Position numbers and translations under genes: made by a program. The notes beneath the pieces were generated by a model that saw only the letters and a list, made by a program, of their open reading frames with translations, was not told the DNA's origin and did not search any database. Shown here in pieces: positions 7,873 through 17,331 of a stretch of 64,000 nucleotides of DNA. Source of the stretch: Leucobacter sp042726155 (GTDB lineage Bacteria; Actinomycetota; Actinomycetes; Actinomycetales; Microbacteriaceae); the NCBI RefSeq assembly GCF_042726155.1, contig NZ_JBHXHV010000004.1, positions 186,001 to 250,000 of the forward strand. The letters run 5' to 3'. Positions within the stretch are counted from its first letter, which is position 1. Each line of letters starts with the position of its first letter.

Positions 7873-10674
7873 TTAGCGCGGCGGGAGCGGCCGTTCTTCG
7901 ACAAAGCGGGCCCCCAGTACCTCGCGCACAACCGACTCACCGTAGCGAGTGAACGCGGGGCGCGCCGGCTTGGCCTCGCCCTCGGCCGATGCGGGCGATT
8001 CGGAGGCCGGGACAGCGGCTGGGCTGGTGGCGGGAGAGGCAGCACCCTGGGGCGCCGTGGCCTGCGGCTCACGGACCTGGGGCTCACGAACCTGGGCCTC
8101 GCGAACCGGAGCCTCGCGAATTTGCGCCTCCGGTACCGGGATCGCGGCCGCTGACGCGGCGTACGGATCGCCGTCGCCCGCATCGTCAGGCAGATCGCCC
8201 GGATCATCCGCGTACGGGTCACCAAACGCCGCTGGATCAGGGAAGCGAGCGGACTCCGATGGCCCACTTTCGCTCGGCTCAGCATCGGGCGCCGGTGAAG
8301 CGATCTCGGCTGAGGGGGGCGCGTCAGTCGGCGCTGCCGCGGGTACACCTGAGGGCAGAGTTGCGGGCGTCACCGTCGGCGAACCAGCTCCGCTCGAGAG
8401 CGCAGCCGCCTGCGAAGCCGTGCCCGGAATCGGGTCAGCCCACGCGGGCGCTGCGAGCGCCGGGCCAAGCCCGCTCAGCCGGGCGGCGGCCCGAGCCATC
8501 GGGTCGTTCGGGTCGAGTTCGGGCTCGGCAGATTGAACGTTCGCCGCGCTCGTCGATTGCGCTACTGCGGTAGTCGGGGCTGCTGCTGGTGCGTCGGATG
8601 GCCCCGCTGGATGAGGCTCCTCTGCGTCGGCAGCAGTGCCCGACTCGCGCGCCGCAGCGGGCCCGCCGGCGGCTTCGCCCGCCGACATGCGCTTTGGCTT
8701 GTATTTCACATTGATGCCGACTGCCGAGAGGATCGCCTCGCGCAGCGGGCCCGCTCCCGTCGTTTTGAACGCGGAGAGGTCAGACTCAGAGGCCAGCCCC
8801 ACGGTCAACACATCACCCTCAAGGGCCAACGGCGCAATGACGCGCACCGCGTTCCAGGCATCGCGATCAAGCTCAAGAATCTCTTCGAGGAGGTCAGGCC
8901 ACAGTTCGAGCAGGTCGTCGTACCCGCCCGACTCCGCTTCGGCGTCACCCTCAGGCTCTGTCGGCGCAGGCGTTTCGGCCGAGTCCTTCGCCTCTGGCGC
9001 AGCGGGCTCAGCGGGCTCAGCGGCTGCAGCGGGCTCAGCGGGCATTGCGGCTTCGACGGCCGGGGTCGGAATCTGCGGGGTGCGCGGTGCGGGAGCGTCT
9101 ACGCCAATGCTCTCGATCTGCGCCGGGCTGAGAATTGCCGAGATCGGGCGCCCGAAGCCGGCCGCACCCTCATTGGGGTGAGGAGCTGCGGCACTCTCGG
9201 TGTCGGCCGCGGGAGGGGTATCAGCTGTGCTCGAAGGTCCGGCAGCGTTCGCGGGTTCAGCCGTGCCGTCGCTCGTGAGGAACTCGCGAATCGACGCCGC
9301 TGTTTGGGCCGCATTCGGCGCCGGCTGTTGCGGAGCCGGCTGTTGCGGAGCCGACTGCTGCGGCGAGTCGGACGCAGCCGCGCTGCGAGCCGCCGCGAGC
9401 GCGGCCATGGGATCCTGCTTCGGCTGAACCGGAGTTGCCGGAGCAACCCGGGCTGACGCGGCCGGAGCCTGCGCGGCCTGAGCCTGCGCGGCCTGAGCCT
9501 GCGGGGCCTGAGCATGGACGATCGGAGCGACACTCGCCTGTGACGTATTCACGAGCGCGCGCGCGATCATGAGTTCGAGCTGCAGGCGCGGCGCCGTCGC
9601 TCCAGCCATCTTGTCGAGTGCGCCGCTGACCACGTCCGCGAGGCGCGAGAGCTCGCCCGGCGCGAACGCGCGCGCTTGCTCGAACATCCGCGTGAGCTGG
9701 TCTTGCGGCACGCCGCGGAACACCGCAGCGGCGCCGTCGACCGTCGTGGCGTTGACCACGATGAGATCGCGCAGGCGCTCGAGCAGGTCTTCGACGAAGC
9801 GGCGCGGATCCTGCCCCGTTTGCACCACGCGATCGGTCGCACCGAACGCTGCCGCAGCGTCATGGGCACCGAACGCGGCCACGGCATCGTCAAGCAACTC
9901 GGCGTGCGTGAAGCCCAGCAGCCCAGCGGCGCGCTCAGCGGTGACGAGCGGTGTCTCAGAGCCCGCGATGAGCTGATCGAGGATCGAAAGGGTGTCACGC
10001 ACCGAGCCACCACCGGCCCGAACGACGAGCGGCAGCACGCCGGGTTCAACCTGCACGCCCTCGCTGTCGCAGAGCGACTGGACGTAGTCGATGAGCGTTC
10101 CGGGTGCGATCAATCGGAACGGGTAGTGGTGCGTGCGCGAGCGAATGGTGCCGATGACTTTCTCGGGCTCGGTCGTCGCGAATACGAACTTCACGTGGGG
10201 CGGCGGCTCTTCGACGATCTTCAGGAGAGCGTTGAAGCCGCCGGGCGTCACCATGTGCGCCTCATCAATGATGAAGATCTTGAACCGGTCGCGCGCCGGA
10301 GCGAAGACCGCTCGCTCGCGCAGATCGCGCGCATCGTCGACGCCACCGTGGCTCGCCGCATCGATCTCGACCACGTCAAGCGACCCGCCGCCGTCGCGGC
10401 TGAGTTCGACACAGCTCGGGCAGACGCCACAGGGGGTGTCGGTTGGGCCCTCAGCGCAGTTCAGACAGCGCGCGAGAATGCGGGCGGAGGTCGTCTTGCC
10501 GCAGCCGCGCGGGCCGCTGAACAAATAGGCGTGCCCGATACGGCCAGTGCGCAGTGCCGTCATCAACGGTTCGGTCACCTGCGACTGCCCGATCATCTCG
10601 GAAAAAGCTTCTGGCCGATAACGGCGATAGAGTGCGGCAACCACGGGGTCCATGCTACCGGCGGCCCCCGACAT
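7873..10674 (-). CDS. dnaX: DNA polymerase III subunits gamma and tau
   Basis: A 933-residue clamp-loader ATPase. The Walker A motif GPRGCGKT is at residues 54-61. The zinc module has Cys 70, 73, 82, 85 and 88, and the DEAH-type Walker B reads IIDEAHM. Sensor 1 (TTEPEK) and the arginine-finger region GTIRSR follow. After about residue 370 the protein becomes a long Ala/Pro/Gln-rich tail with tandem 15-bp units (AQAAQ repeats near 9465-9510). This tail is much longer than in E. coli tau but common in actinobacteria. A more conserved patch near residues 600-660 (DLLELWPDLLEEI...) resembles the tau C-terminal region. The start may instead be the internal ATG giving MDPVVAALYRRYRP. I see no clear frameshift signal for gamma. 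Confidence 0.95.
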   Translation of the reverse strand: MSGAAGSMDPVVAALYRRYRPEAFSEMIGQSQVTEPLMTALRTGRIGHAYLFSGPRGCGKTTSARILARCLNCAEGPTDTPCGVCPSCVELSRDGGGSLDVVEIDAASHGGVDDARDLRERAVFAPARDRFKIFIIDEAHMVTPGGFNALLKIVEEPPPHVKFVFATTEPEKVIGTIRSRTHHYPFRLIAPGTLIDYVQSLCDSEGVQVEPGVLPLVVRAGGGSVRDTLSILDQLIAGSETPLVTAERAAGLLGFTHAELLDDAVAAFGAHDAAAAFGATDRVVQTGQDPRRFVEDLLERLRDLIVVNATTVDGAAAVFRGVPQDQLTRMFEQARAFAPGELSRLADVVSGALDKMAGATAPRLQLELMIARALVNTSQASVAPIVHAQAPQAQAAQAQAAQAPAASARVAPATPVQPKQDPMAALAAARSAAASDSPQQSAPQQPAPQQPAPNAAQTAASIREFLTSDGTAEPANAAGPSSTADTPPAADTESAAAPHPNEGAAGFGRPISAILSPAQIESIGVDAPAPRTPQIPTPAVEAAMPAEPAAAAEPAEPAAPEAKDSAETPAPTEPEGDAEAESGGYDDLLELWPDLLEEILELDRDAWNAVRVIAPLALEGDVLTVGLASESDLSAFKTTGAGPLREAILSAVGINVKYKPKRMSAGEAAGGPAAARESGTAADAEEPHPAGPSDAPAAAPTTAVAQSTSAANVQSAEPELDPNDPMARAAARLSGLGPALAAPAWADPIPGTASQAAALSSGAGSPTVTPATLPSGVPAAAPTDAPPSAEIASPAPDAEPSESGPSESARFPDPAAFGDPYADDPGDLPDDAGDGDPYAASAAAIPVPEAQIREAPVREAQVREPQVREPQATAPQGAASPATSPAAVPASESPASAEGEAKPARPAFTRYGESVVREVLGARFVEERPLPPR

Positions 10675-10692
10675 TGTGCTTCGGGTTCGGCG

Positions 10693-12144
10693 CTAGCCGA
10701 GCCCGAGATCCGGCGCGGCGAGCCCGTATTCGTGCCGTAGCGCCGATCGCGCCGCATACCAGCCGCAGAGACCGTGCACGCCCGGCCCCGGAGGCGTCGA
10801 CGACGACGCAAGATAGATGCCTGCAGTCGGCGTGCGCCACGGCTCCCGCGACAGCGTCGGACGCGCGACGAGCTGGCGCATCGTGATCGCGCCGGCACTG
10901 AAATCTCCGCCGTGGTAATTGCGGTTGTATCGCGACATCTCGTCTGCCGTGGTCACCCGCACGGCGCGGATGCGGTCGCGGAAGCCGGGCGCGAATCGCT
11001 CGATCTGCCGGATCACGGGCTCCCCCACGTCGACGGTCGATCCGCTCGGAACGTGGGTGTAGCTCCACACCGCATTCACTCCCGGGGCGTTACGCGCCGG
11101 GTCGAACTCTGCGGTCTGTGCCAGCAGCACGTAGGGGTGGGCCGGGTGCCCGCCCCGTGCCACCGCGCGCTCGGCCGCTGCGATCTCGGGCCGGCTCCCG
11201 CCGACGTGCACGGTAGGGGCCTGAGCGACCCGCGAATCGCGCCACGGGATCGGCCCGTCGAGCACGAAATCGACCTTCGTTGCGGCGTCTCCGTAGGCGA
11301 ACCGGCGCAGCGCGCGCCGGTACCGGGTTGGCAACTGCGAGCCGGCGATACTGTCGAGGCCGCGCGCCGAGGTGTCGAAGAGGCGCACCCGGTAGTCAGA
11401 GAGCTCGCGGATGTTATTGATCGGGTGACCGGTTTCAATACGCCCACCGTGCGCGAGCAGATCGGCTGCGAGCGCATCGGTGATGGCGCGGGATCCCCCG
11501 ACCGGAACCGGCCACCCCGCCGCGTGGCCGAGCGCGCCGAGCACCATACCCACACCCGCTGTCGCGAGATTCGGCAGCGCTCCGATGCTGTGCGCGGCAA
11601 CGCCAGAGAGCAGCGCGGGTGCGGCCTGCTCTCGGAATCGGAGGTTCCAGAGCGGCGTGCCCTGCTCGAGGGCGCGGAGACCGGTTGCGAGCGCCGCGAA
11701 CGGGTCCCCGGGCCAGCGCAGCATGCCACCGCCGAGCGAGAAATCAAGCACGCCCTCGAGCTGCCGCAGCAGCGGGCGATAAAAGCGACCGTACGCAGCG
11801 CCGTCCCGACCGAGTTCGGCGATCGTGCGGTTCAGATCACGATAGGCAATCGCAGCCCGCCCGTCGAGCGGGTTGGCGAACGACGCGTCGGGGACGACAA
11901 ACCCCATGCGACGCTCGATCTCGAACTCACGAAAGAACCCCGTTGCGAGCGCCATCGGATGGATCGCTGAGCACACGTCGTGCAGCACGCCGGGTTCGAC
12001 GAGCTCGGTCGTACGAGTGCCACCGCCGATGGTCTCAGCGGCCTCAAAGACCGTGACAGGAACGCCCGCGCGGGCCAGTGTGACTGCGGCCGCGAGCCCG
12101 TTCGGCCCCGCGCCGACAACGGCCGCTCCCCCAGAAGACTGCAT
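10693..12144 (-). CDS. FAD-dependent oxidoreductase of the phytoene-desaturase type
   Basis: About 483 residues. The N-terminal dinucleotide-binding motif AVVGAGPNGLAAAVTLARAG and FEAAETIGGGTRT are typical of the NAD(P)/FAD-dependent oxidoreductases related to CrtI and amine oxidases. The C-terminal FAD-contact segment is GIYLASSSTPPGPGVHGLCG. Solitary proteins like this are widespread in actinobacteria and are not part of a carotenoid cluster here, so the substrate is unknown. I start at ATG 12144 rather than 12198, because the longer frame would run into the SRP RNA gene. It lies just downstream of ffs and upstream of dnaX. Confidence 0.82.
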   Translation of the reverse strand: MQSSGGAAVVGAGPNGLAAAVTLARAGVPVTVFEAAETIGGGTRTTELVEPGVLHDVCSAIHPMALATGFFREFEIERRMGFVVPDASFANPLDGRAAIAYRDLNRTIAELGRDGAAYGRFYRPLLRQLEGVLDFSLGGGMLRWPGDPFAALATGLRALEQGTPLWNLRFREQAAPALLSGVAAHSIGALPNLATAGVGMVLGALGHAAGWPVPVGGSRAITDALAADLLAHGGRIETGHPINNIRELSDYRVRLFDTSARGLDSIAGSQLPTRYRRALRRFAYGDAATKVDFVLDGPIPWRDSRVAQAPTVHVGGSRPEIAAAERAVARGGHPAHPYVLLAQTAEFDPARNAPGVNAVWSYTHVPSGSTVDVGEPVIRQIERFAPGFRDRIRAVRVTTADEMSRYNRNYHGGDFSAGAITMRQLVARPTLSREPWRTPTAGIYLASSSTPPGPGVHGLCGWYAARSALRHEYGLAAPDLGLG

Positions 12145-12190
12145 GGCTCGATCGTACTCTTCGCGTCGTACCGCCGCAGAAACGAAAGTA

Positions 12191-12275
12191 CTCCCCACGC
12201 ACCCGCTAGAGCCCAGGTACCCTTGCTTCGTTTCCGACCTGGGGGAGTTCCCTGAGATAGCGCCACGTGGGGAGC
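12191..12275 (-). ncRNA. ffs: Signal recognition particle RNA (4.5S/small type)
   Basis: Read on the minus strand, the terminal stem CTCCCCACG pairs with CGTGGGGAG. The apical part is CCCAGGTCGGAAACGAAGCA followed by GGGTACCTGGG, which has the GGAA tetraloop region and the A/C-rich asymmetric internal loop bound by Ffh. Flanking bases CTCTAGCGGGTG also fit actinobacterial small SRP RNAs as I remember them. The length of about 85 nt and the place close to dnaX agree, since ffs is often next to dnaX in Gram-positive bacteria. It begins nine bases after the stop of the upstream membrane-protein gene. Confidence 0.85.
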
Positions 12276-12284
12276 CTGACCAGT

Positions 12285-13184
12285 CTAGCTGACGTTCGGA
12301 GCCTCGCCGTACGCGGCCACGGCGTCAGCGCACCACGCGTCGAGACGCCGCTGACCTTCAACGCGGCCGAGTTCCCATCGCGTCTCTGGGCGAGCGTGAT
12401 ACCAGCGCAGGGCCGTATACAGAGCGTCGCTCGGCACGGCGTAGCCCTCAGCTGGCAGCAGCTGCACGCGTTCTGCCATATCACCCGCGAGATCGAGCCG
12501 GATCACTGCGACGTGCTCGCGCCGACCCAGCGGAGTCACCTCAGCCCGCACACTCGAAATGCTTGCCCAGGGAATCTCAACGTCGCGTCCGGGCACTCGC
12601 ACACTGACGGTGGCAGCCCCCAGCGTTACGCCGCTCGGGCGGGTGCCGACGCTGCCGTTGCGCAGGCTGCGTCCAATCGCAAGTCCGGCGATCCATCCGG
12701 TCGCGATTCCCAGCACTGCAAAGACGCACGTGCCCACAATCAATCCACTTCGGCTGACGCCCGTACTCGCGGGCGGAATCGCTCCGAAAGCCATCAGGCA
12801 GCTGTACACGGCGAGAGCCAGAAATCCGAGCGCCGCCCACGAGAACGCGAGCACCAGCGCCGGGCGCAGGGCGTGCGTCGGCGCGACGTGCACCCACGAA
12901 TCAATCGGGGGCCGCTCCGCGCGTGTCATGACCAGATGATTCAAGTATCTGAACGATTTACGCGGGCGGGGTTGCGGCATCAGGCCGAAGCAGGCAAGCG
13001 CCAGCAGACCTCCGAAGGCGAGCACCATCAAGGCACCGGTCACGTCACGGTCGGCGATATGGGTGATACCGATGTAGGCCGTCGCACAGGCGATGATGCC
13101 CCCACTGGCGAGGGCGCCGAGGCGGCTCATGCCACCCCGGCGCCCTCGTGGGAACGGAAACCGCTCGAATCCGTCGCTCGCCAT
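12285..13184 (-). CDS. Membrane protein with a C-terminal PH-like domain
   Basis: A 299-residue protein of unknown function. Four hydrophobic segments are predicted by eye (about residues 23-43, 50-68, 108-135 and 145-168). A soluble C-terminal part (about 175-299) follows, with alternating beta-strand pattern (GVTLGAATVSVRVPGRDVEIPWASISSV) that resembles bacterial PH-type folds. The start ATG lies directly next to the stop of the upstream ABC transporter gene (13185), so it is the third gene of that operon. No family name can be given with confidence. Confidence 0.7.
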   Translation of the reverse strand: MASDGFERFPFPRGRRGGMSRLGALASGGIIACATAYIGITHIADRDVTGALMVLAFGGLLALACFGLMPQPRPRKSFRYLNHLVMTRAERPPIDSWVHVAPTHALRPALVLAFSWAALGFLALAVYSCLMAFGAIPPASTGVSRSGLIVGTCVFAVLGIATGWIAGLAIGRSLRNGSVGTRPSGVTLGAATVSVRVPGRDVEIPWASISSVRAEVTPLGRREHVAVIRLDLAGDMAERVQLLPAEGYAVPSDALYTALRWYHARPETRWELGRVEGQRRLDAWCADAVAAYGEAPNVS

Positions 13185-15368
13185 TTACGCCCGCGGCTCC
13201 TGCGGAGGTTCGCTCGGGGCGGCGTGGGCGCCTGGGCTGGCGGTGGCACCGGGGGCTGGATCGGCGGTCGGCGTTGCAGTACCTCCCGCACCCGCATCCG
13301 CACCCGAGCCCGCGCCTACGCCTGCGCCCGGCAGTGTCACGGTGCCGGTCTCGGTCGAGGCTCCGCCCGAGAAGATCTCCTCGGCCTGAGCCTCGGCGTC
13401 TTCCCCGGCGAACTGCGCCTGGTACAGCGCGAAGTACGCGCCCCGCTTGGCGAGCAGTTCCTCGTGCGAGCCCTGCTCGACAATGCTGCCGTTCTCCATC
13501 ATGAGAATGGTGTCAGCGTCGCGAATCGTCGAGAGACGGTGCGCGATCACAAACGACGTGCGGTCAGCCCGCAGCGCGCTCATGGCCTGCTGCACCAGCA
13601 CCTCAGTGCGCGTATCGACCGACGACGTAGCCTCATCAAGAATCAGCAGCGACGGATTCGCGATAAAGGCACGCGAGATCGTGAGCAGCTGACGCTCGCC
13701 AGCCGAAAGCGACGACGCGTTTTCAGAGATGACCGTGTCGTAGCCCTCGGGCAGCTGTCGCACGAAGCGATCTACCATCGTCGCCTCCGCGGCTGCGACG
13801 ACCTCCTCGTCGGTGGCGTCGAGACGACCGTAGCGAATGTTCTCGCGAATCGTGCCCTCGAACAGCCAGGCGTCTTGGAGCACCATGCCGACCTGACCGC
13901 GCAGCTCGGCTCGCGACAGATGAGTGATGTCGACACCGTCGAGCAGAATGCGGCCGCCGTCGATCTCGTAGAAGCGCATCACGAGGTTCACCAGCGTGGT
14001 CTTACCCGCGCCGGTCGGTCCCACGATCGCCACGGTGTGGCCCGGGCGAGCTTCAAGAGACAGGTTCTGGATGAGCGGCTGCGCCGGGTCATAGCTGAAC
14101 GACACGCGGTCGAACTCGACGTGCCCGCTCGTACGCGCGGGCAGTCGCTCCGAGGCGGTGTCGGGCTTCTGCTCGTCTGCGTCGAGCAGGTCGAACGTGC
14201 GCTCGGCCGAGGCGACACCCGACTGCAGCATGTTCGCCATGCCGGCCATCTGGCCAATCGGCTGCGAGAACTCACGCGAGTACTGAATGAAGGCCGTCAC
14301 ATCGCCGAGCGTCATCTGGCCCCCGGTCACGCGCAGCGCGCCCGCCACGGCGATGAGCACGTAGCTCAGGTACTGCACGAACTGCATCGCGGGCATGATC
14401 GTGCCCGACAGCGCCTGCGCGCGGTACGAGGAGGCGAACAGCCCCTCGTTGCGACGATCGAACTCTTCGAGCATCTCGGTGTCACGGTTGAAGATGCGCA
14501 CCAGCTCGTGGCCGGTGAACGATTCTTCGATCTGCCCGTTCAGCTCGCCGGTGTGCTTCCACTGCGCAACGAACAGCTTCTGCGCCCGCGCGCCAACGAC
14601 GCCAGCGATAATGCCCGAGAGCGGCAGCGCGATCAGTGCGATCAGCGCCAACTGCCACGACACGATGAACATCATCGCGGCAATACCGATCACCGTGAGC
14701 AGCGACTGCACCAACTGCGAAAGCGCCTGCTGCAGCGCCTGCTGAATGTTGTCGACGTCGTTCGTGACGCGCGACAGCACGTCGCCGCGCTGGCGGCCGT
14801 CGAAGTAGCTCAGCGGCAGCCGGTTGATCTTTTCTTCGATCTCGCGGCGCAGCTCGAACACGACGTTCATGACGAGTCGGTTCAAGATGAAGCCCTGCAG
14901 CCACATCAGCACCGAAGCCACGAGGTATAGCGCGAGCACGGTGATGATGAGCTTCGCGAGCAGCGGGAAGTCGATGCCCTGGCCGGGCACGATCTGTGTG
15001 CCGGCGAGCACGTCAGCGAGCTGATCATTACCGGTGGAGCGGGCGTAGTCGACGGCCTGGTCGAGGGTGATGTTGCCCGGCAATTGCTTGCCGAGCACAC
15101 CGTTGAAAATGACGTCCATCGCCTGGCCGAGAATCTTCGGTGCGATGACCGTGAGCACGACGGAGCCGATGACGAGCACCACGACGAGCGAGAACAGCCA
15201 CTTGTGCGGGGCGAGCAGACCGACGAGTCGCTTCGCAGACGGCCAGAAGTGCTTTGCCTTCTTCGTCGGCTGGCCACCGGTCCAGTCGTCGTTGTCGGGC
15301 TGGTAATCGTCGGGCAGCTCGAACTCGTCCGTCTTCGGAGCCTCAGCTGCGTTCTTCTTGCGTGCCAT
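13185..15368 (-). CDS. Multidrug-type ABC transporter, fused membrane/ATPase half-transporter (second of pair)
   Basis: A 727-residue type IV ABC exporter half: a cytosolic N-terminal extension of about 50 residues, six membrane segments, then the nucleotide-binding domain. Walker A is GPTGAGKTTL, Walker B ILDEATSSVD, and the switch His is in IAHRLSTI. The ABC signature is LSAGE rather than LSGGQ. A Gly/Ala-rich tail of about 70 residues (GAGVGAGSGADAGAGG) follows. The gene overlaps its upstream partner by a TAATG junction at 15366-15370, so the two halves most likely form a heterodimer. Heterodimeric exporters of this kind extrude drugs or lipids; the substrate is not deducible. Confidence 0.9.
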   Translation of the reverse strand: MARKKNAAEAPKTDEFELPDDYQPDNDDWTGGQPTKKAKHFWPSAKRLVGLLAPHKWLFSLVVVLVIGSVVLTVIAPKILGQAMDVIFNGVLGKQLPGNITLDQAVDYARSTGNDQLADVLAGTQIVPGQGIDFPLLAKLIITVLALYLVASVLMWLQGFILNRLVMNVVFELRREIEEKINRLPLSYFDGRQRGDVLSRVTNDVDNIQQALQQALSQLVQSLLTVIGIAAMMFIVSWQLALIALIALPLSGIIAGVVGARAQKLFVAQWKHTGELNGQIEESFTGHELVRIFNRDTEMLEEFDRRNEGLFASSYRAQALSGTIMPAMQFVQYLSYVLIAVAGALRVTGGQMTLGDVTAFIQYSREFSQPIGQMAGMANMLQSGVASAERTFDLLDADEQKPDTASERLPARTSGHVEFDRVSFSYDPAQPLIQNLSLEARPGHTVAIVGPTGAGKTTLVNLVMRFYEIDGGRILLDGVDITHLSRAELRGQVGMVLQDAWLFEGTIRENIRYGRLDATDEEVVAAAEATMVDRFVRQLPEGYDTVISENASSLSAGERQLLTISRAFIANPSLLILDEATSSVDTRTEVLVQQAMSALRADRTSFVIAHRLSTIRDADTILMMENGSIVEQGSHEELLAKRGAYFALYQAQFAGEDAEAQAEEIFSGGASTETGTVTLPGAGVGAGSGADAGAGGTATPTADPAPGATASPGAHAAPSEPPQEPRA

Positions 15369-17104
15369 TACGCCGCCTCCGCCTCTTCAAGTTGCGAGCG
15401 TACGATCTCGCGATACACATCGCTGGATTCGAGCAACTGCTCGTGGGTGCCGCGGCCGACGATCTCTCCAGCCTCGACGACGAGGATCTGGTCTGCCTCG
15501 GTAATGGTGGATACGCGCTGCGCGACAATAATGGTGGTCGCGCCCGCCGTTGCGTTCGGCAGGGCAGCCCGCAACTTCGCATCGGTCGCCACATCGAGCG
15601 CTGAAAACGAGTCGTCGAAGAGATACACGAGCGGCTTCGCGACGAGCGCCCGAGCAATCGACAGCCGCTGACGCTGGCCACCCGACACGCTCGTGCCACC
15701 CTGCGCGACCGGCTCATCGAGCCCGAGTTCCTTCTCGCGCACGAAGTCTTCGCCCTGGGCGACGCGCAGCGCCTCCCACAGCTCCTCTTCGCTTGCATCC
15801 TCGCGGCCGAAGCGCAGGTTAGACGCAATGGTTCCCGAGAACAGGTACGGACGCTGCGGCACCAGGCTGATCGTCTCGGCCAGCTGACCGCGCGTGAGCG
15901 ACTGGACCGGCACACCGTCGATCGTGACCGACCCCGACTGCGGATCGTACAACCGCAGCATCAGGTTGAGCAGCACGGTCTTGCCCGCGCCGGTTGAGCC
16001 GATGATCGCCGTGGTCTTCCCGACCTCGGCGACGAAGCTCGCGTTCGAAATCACGGGCTTCTCGGCGCCCGGGAACCCGAAGGTGACATCGTTGAACTCC
16101 ACGCGACCCGCTGGCGGCGTCGCCACCGTTGCCGTCGTGGGGAACGTCAGCGACGAGCGCGTGTCGAGCAGCTCTCGAATACGCTCGGCGCAGACCACCG
16201 CTCGCGGAATCATCATGGTCATGAAAACGCCCATCATGACGGCCATCAAGATCTGCAGCAGGTACTGGAGGAACGCGGTCAGCGAGCCGACCTCGACAAG
16301 CCCGTCTTCGACGCGGTGACCGCCGAACCACAGTACGGCAGCCGTGGCGAAGTGGAGCACCATCATAATGACGGGGAACATGAGCACGAAGACGTTGCCC
16401 ACCTTCACCGACACCTCGGTGATATTGCGGTTTGCCTCGGAGTATCGATCTGCCTCGAAGTTTTCGCGCACGAACGCGCGCACGACGCGAATGCCCATGA
16501 TCTGCTCGCGCAGCACGCCATTGATTGCGTCGACGCGGGTCTGCATGGTGCGGAAGAGCGGCAGCAGAATCCAGACGAGGAAGCTGACGATCACGGCGAG
16601 GATCGCGACGGATGCCCAGACGAGCCAGGCCATGCCGGCGTCTTCGCGGAGCGCCATGATGACGCCGCCAATCGCCATGATCGGCGCGGTGACCATGAAG
16701 TTCAGGGTCATAAGTACGAGCATCTGGATCTGCTGCACGTCGTTCGTGCCGCGCGTAATCAGAGTCGCTGCGCCGAACTTCGTGGCCTCGAGCGTGCTCA
16801 GAGAGTCAACCTTGCGGTAGACCTCGCGGCGCAGGTCGCGACCCATACCCATCGAGGTGCGAGCGCCGAAATACACGGCGGCAACGGCGGTGAGTACCTG
16901 ACCGAGTGACACGATGAGCATCGTGCCGCCGGTGCGCCAGATGAAATCGGTGTCTCCCTGCGCGATGCCCTTATCGATGATCTGCGCGTTCAGGCTGGGA
17001 AGCGTGAGCGCCGCGATCGTCGACAGTAGCTGCAGTACGAGCACGGCAACCAGGTAGGGCCAGTACTGCTTCGCGTGGCGAAGTGTCAGTGAGATGAGGG
17101 CCAC
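15368..17104 (-). CDS. Multidrug-type ABC transporter half (first of pair)
   Basis: A 578-residue exporter half with six membrane segments and a nucleotide-binding domain. Walker A is GSTGAGKTVL, the signature TSVSGGQRQRL, Walker B LFDDSFSALD and the switch His is replaced by Gln in VAQRVSTI. The Walker B Glu is replaced by Asp-Ser ('DDSF') and the His by Gln, so this half carries a degenerate catalytic site, as expected in an asymmetric heterodimer with the downstream gene. I start at GTG 17104 (VALISLTLRH) with AAAGGA upstream. The longer frame to 17230 lacks a ribosome site. It is the first gene of a three-gene operon. Confidence 0.9.
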   Translation of the reverse strand: MALISLTLRHAKQYWPYLVAVLVLQLLSTIAALTLPSLNAQIIDKGIAQGDTDFIWRTGGTMLIVSLGQVLTAVAAVYFGARTSMGMGRDLRREVYRKVDSLSTLEATKFGAATLITRGTNDVQQIQMLVLMTLNFMVTAPIMAIGGVIMALREDAGMAWLVWASVAILAVIVSFLVWILLPLFRTMQTRVDAINGVLREQIMGIRVVRAFVRENFEADRYSEANRNITEVSVKVGNVFVLMFPVIMMVLHFATAAVLWFGGHRVEDGLVEVGSLTAFLQYLLQILMAVMMGVFMTMMIPRAVVCAERIRELLDTRSSLTFPTTATVATPPAGRVEFNDVTFGFPGAEKPVISNASFVAEVGKTTAIIGSTGAGKTVLLNLMLRLYDPQSGSVTIDGVPVQSLTRGQLAETISLVPQRPYLFSGTIASNLRFGREDASEEELWEALRVAQGEDFVREKELGLDEPVAQGGTSVSGGQRQRLSIARALVAKPLVYLFDDSFSALDVATDAKLRAALPNATAGATTIIVAQRVSTITEADQILVVEAGEIVGRGTHEQLLESSDVYREIVRSQLEEAEAA

Positions 17105-17254
17105 GAGGATCCTTTCTAAGGTGTGCGCTGGAGTGTTCGAGCACGCGGAGCGTGCATTGGATCCTGCGCAGCCGGAACACCGTAACAGCTCAGCACCGAA
17201 AGCACCAGCTTTTGCGCCCGGCAGGGGCATGTTTCAAGTGTGGAACACAAACAA

Positions 17255-17292
17255 GTGGGGGCAGGTTCGCTTTTCAGCGAACCTGCCCCCAC
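17255..17292 (-). terminator. Terminator of the rplJ-rplL operon
   Basis: A perfect 17-bp stem (17255-17271 with 17276-17292) closes a 4-base loop (GAAA on the transcript). On the minus strand it is followed by TTGTTTGTG. It lies 40 bases downstream of the rplL stop. Confidence 0.88.
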
Positions 17293-17331
17293 AGGAAACA
17301 AGACTCAGTAACTGAGTCTCATCAGAACTAC

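Noticed and set aside
12145..12198. N-terminal extension of the FAD oxidoreductase
   Set aside because: It would overlap the 3' end of the SRP RNA gene, and the Rossmann motif begins close to the ATG at 12144.
12267..14930. Long plus-strand frame of 887 codons
   Set aside because: It is antisense to an ABC transporter, a membrane protein and the SRP RNA. The product is rich in Arg/His with no domains, as expected of a GC-rich shadow.
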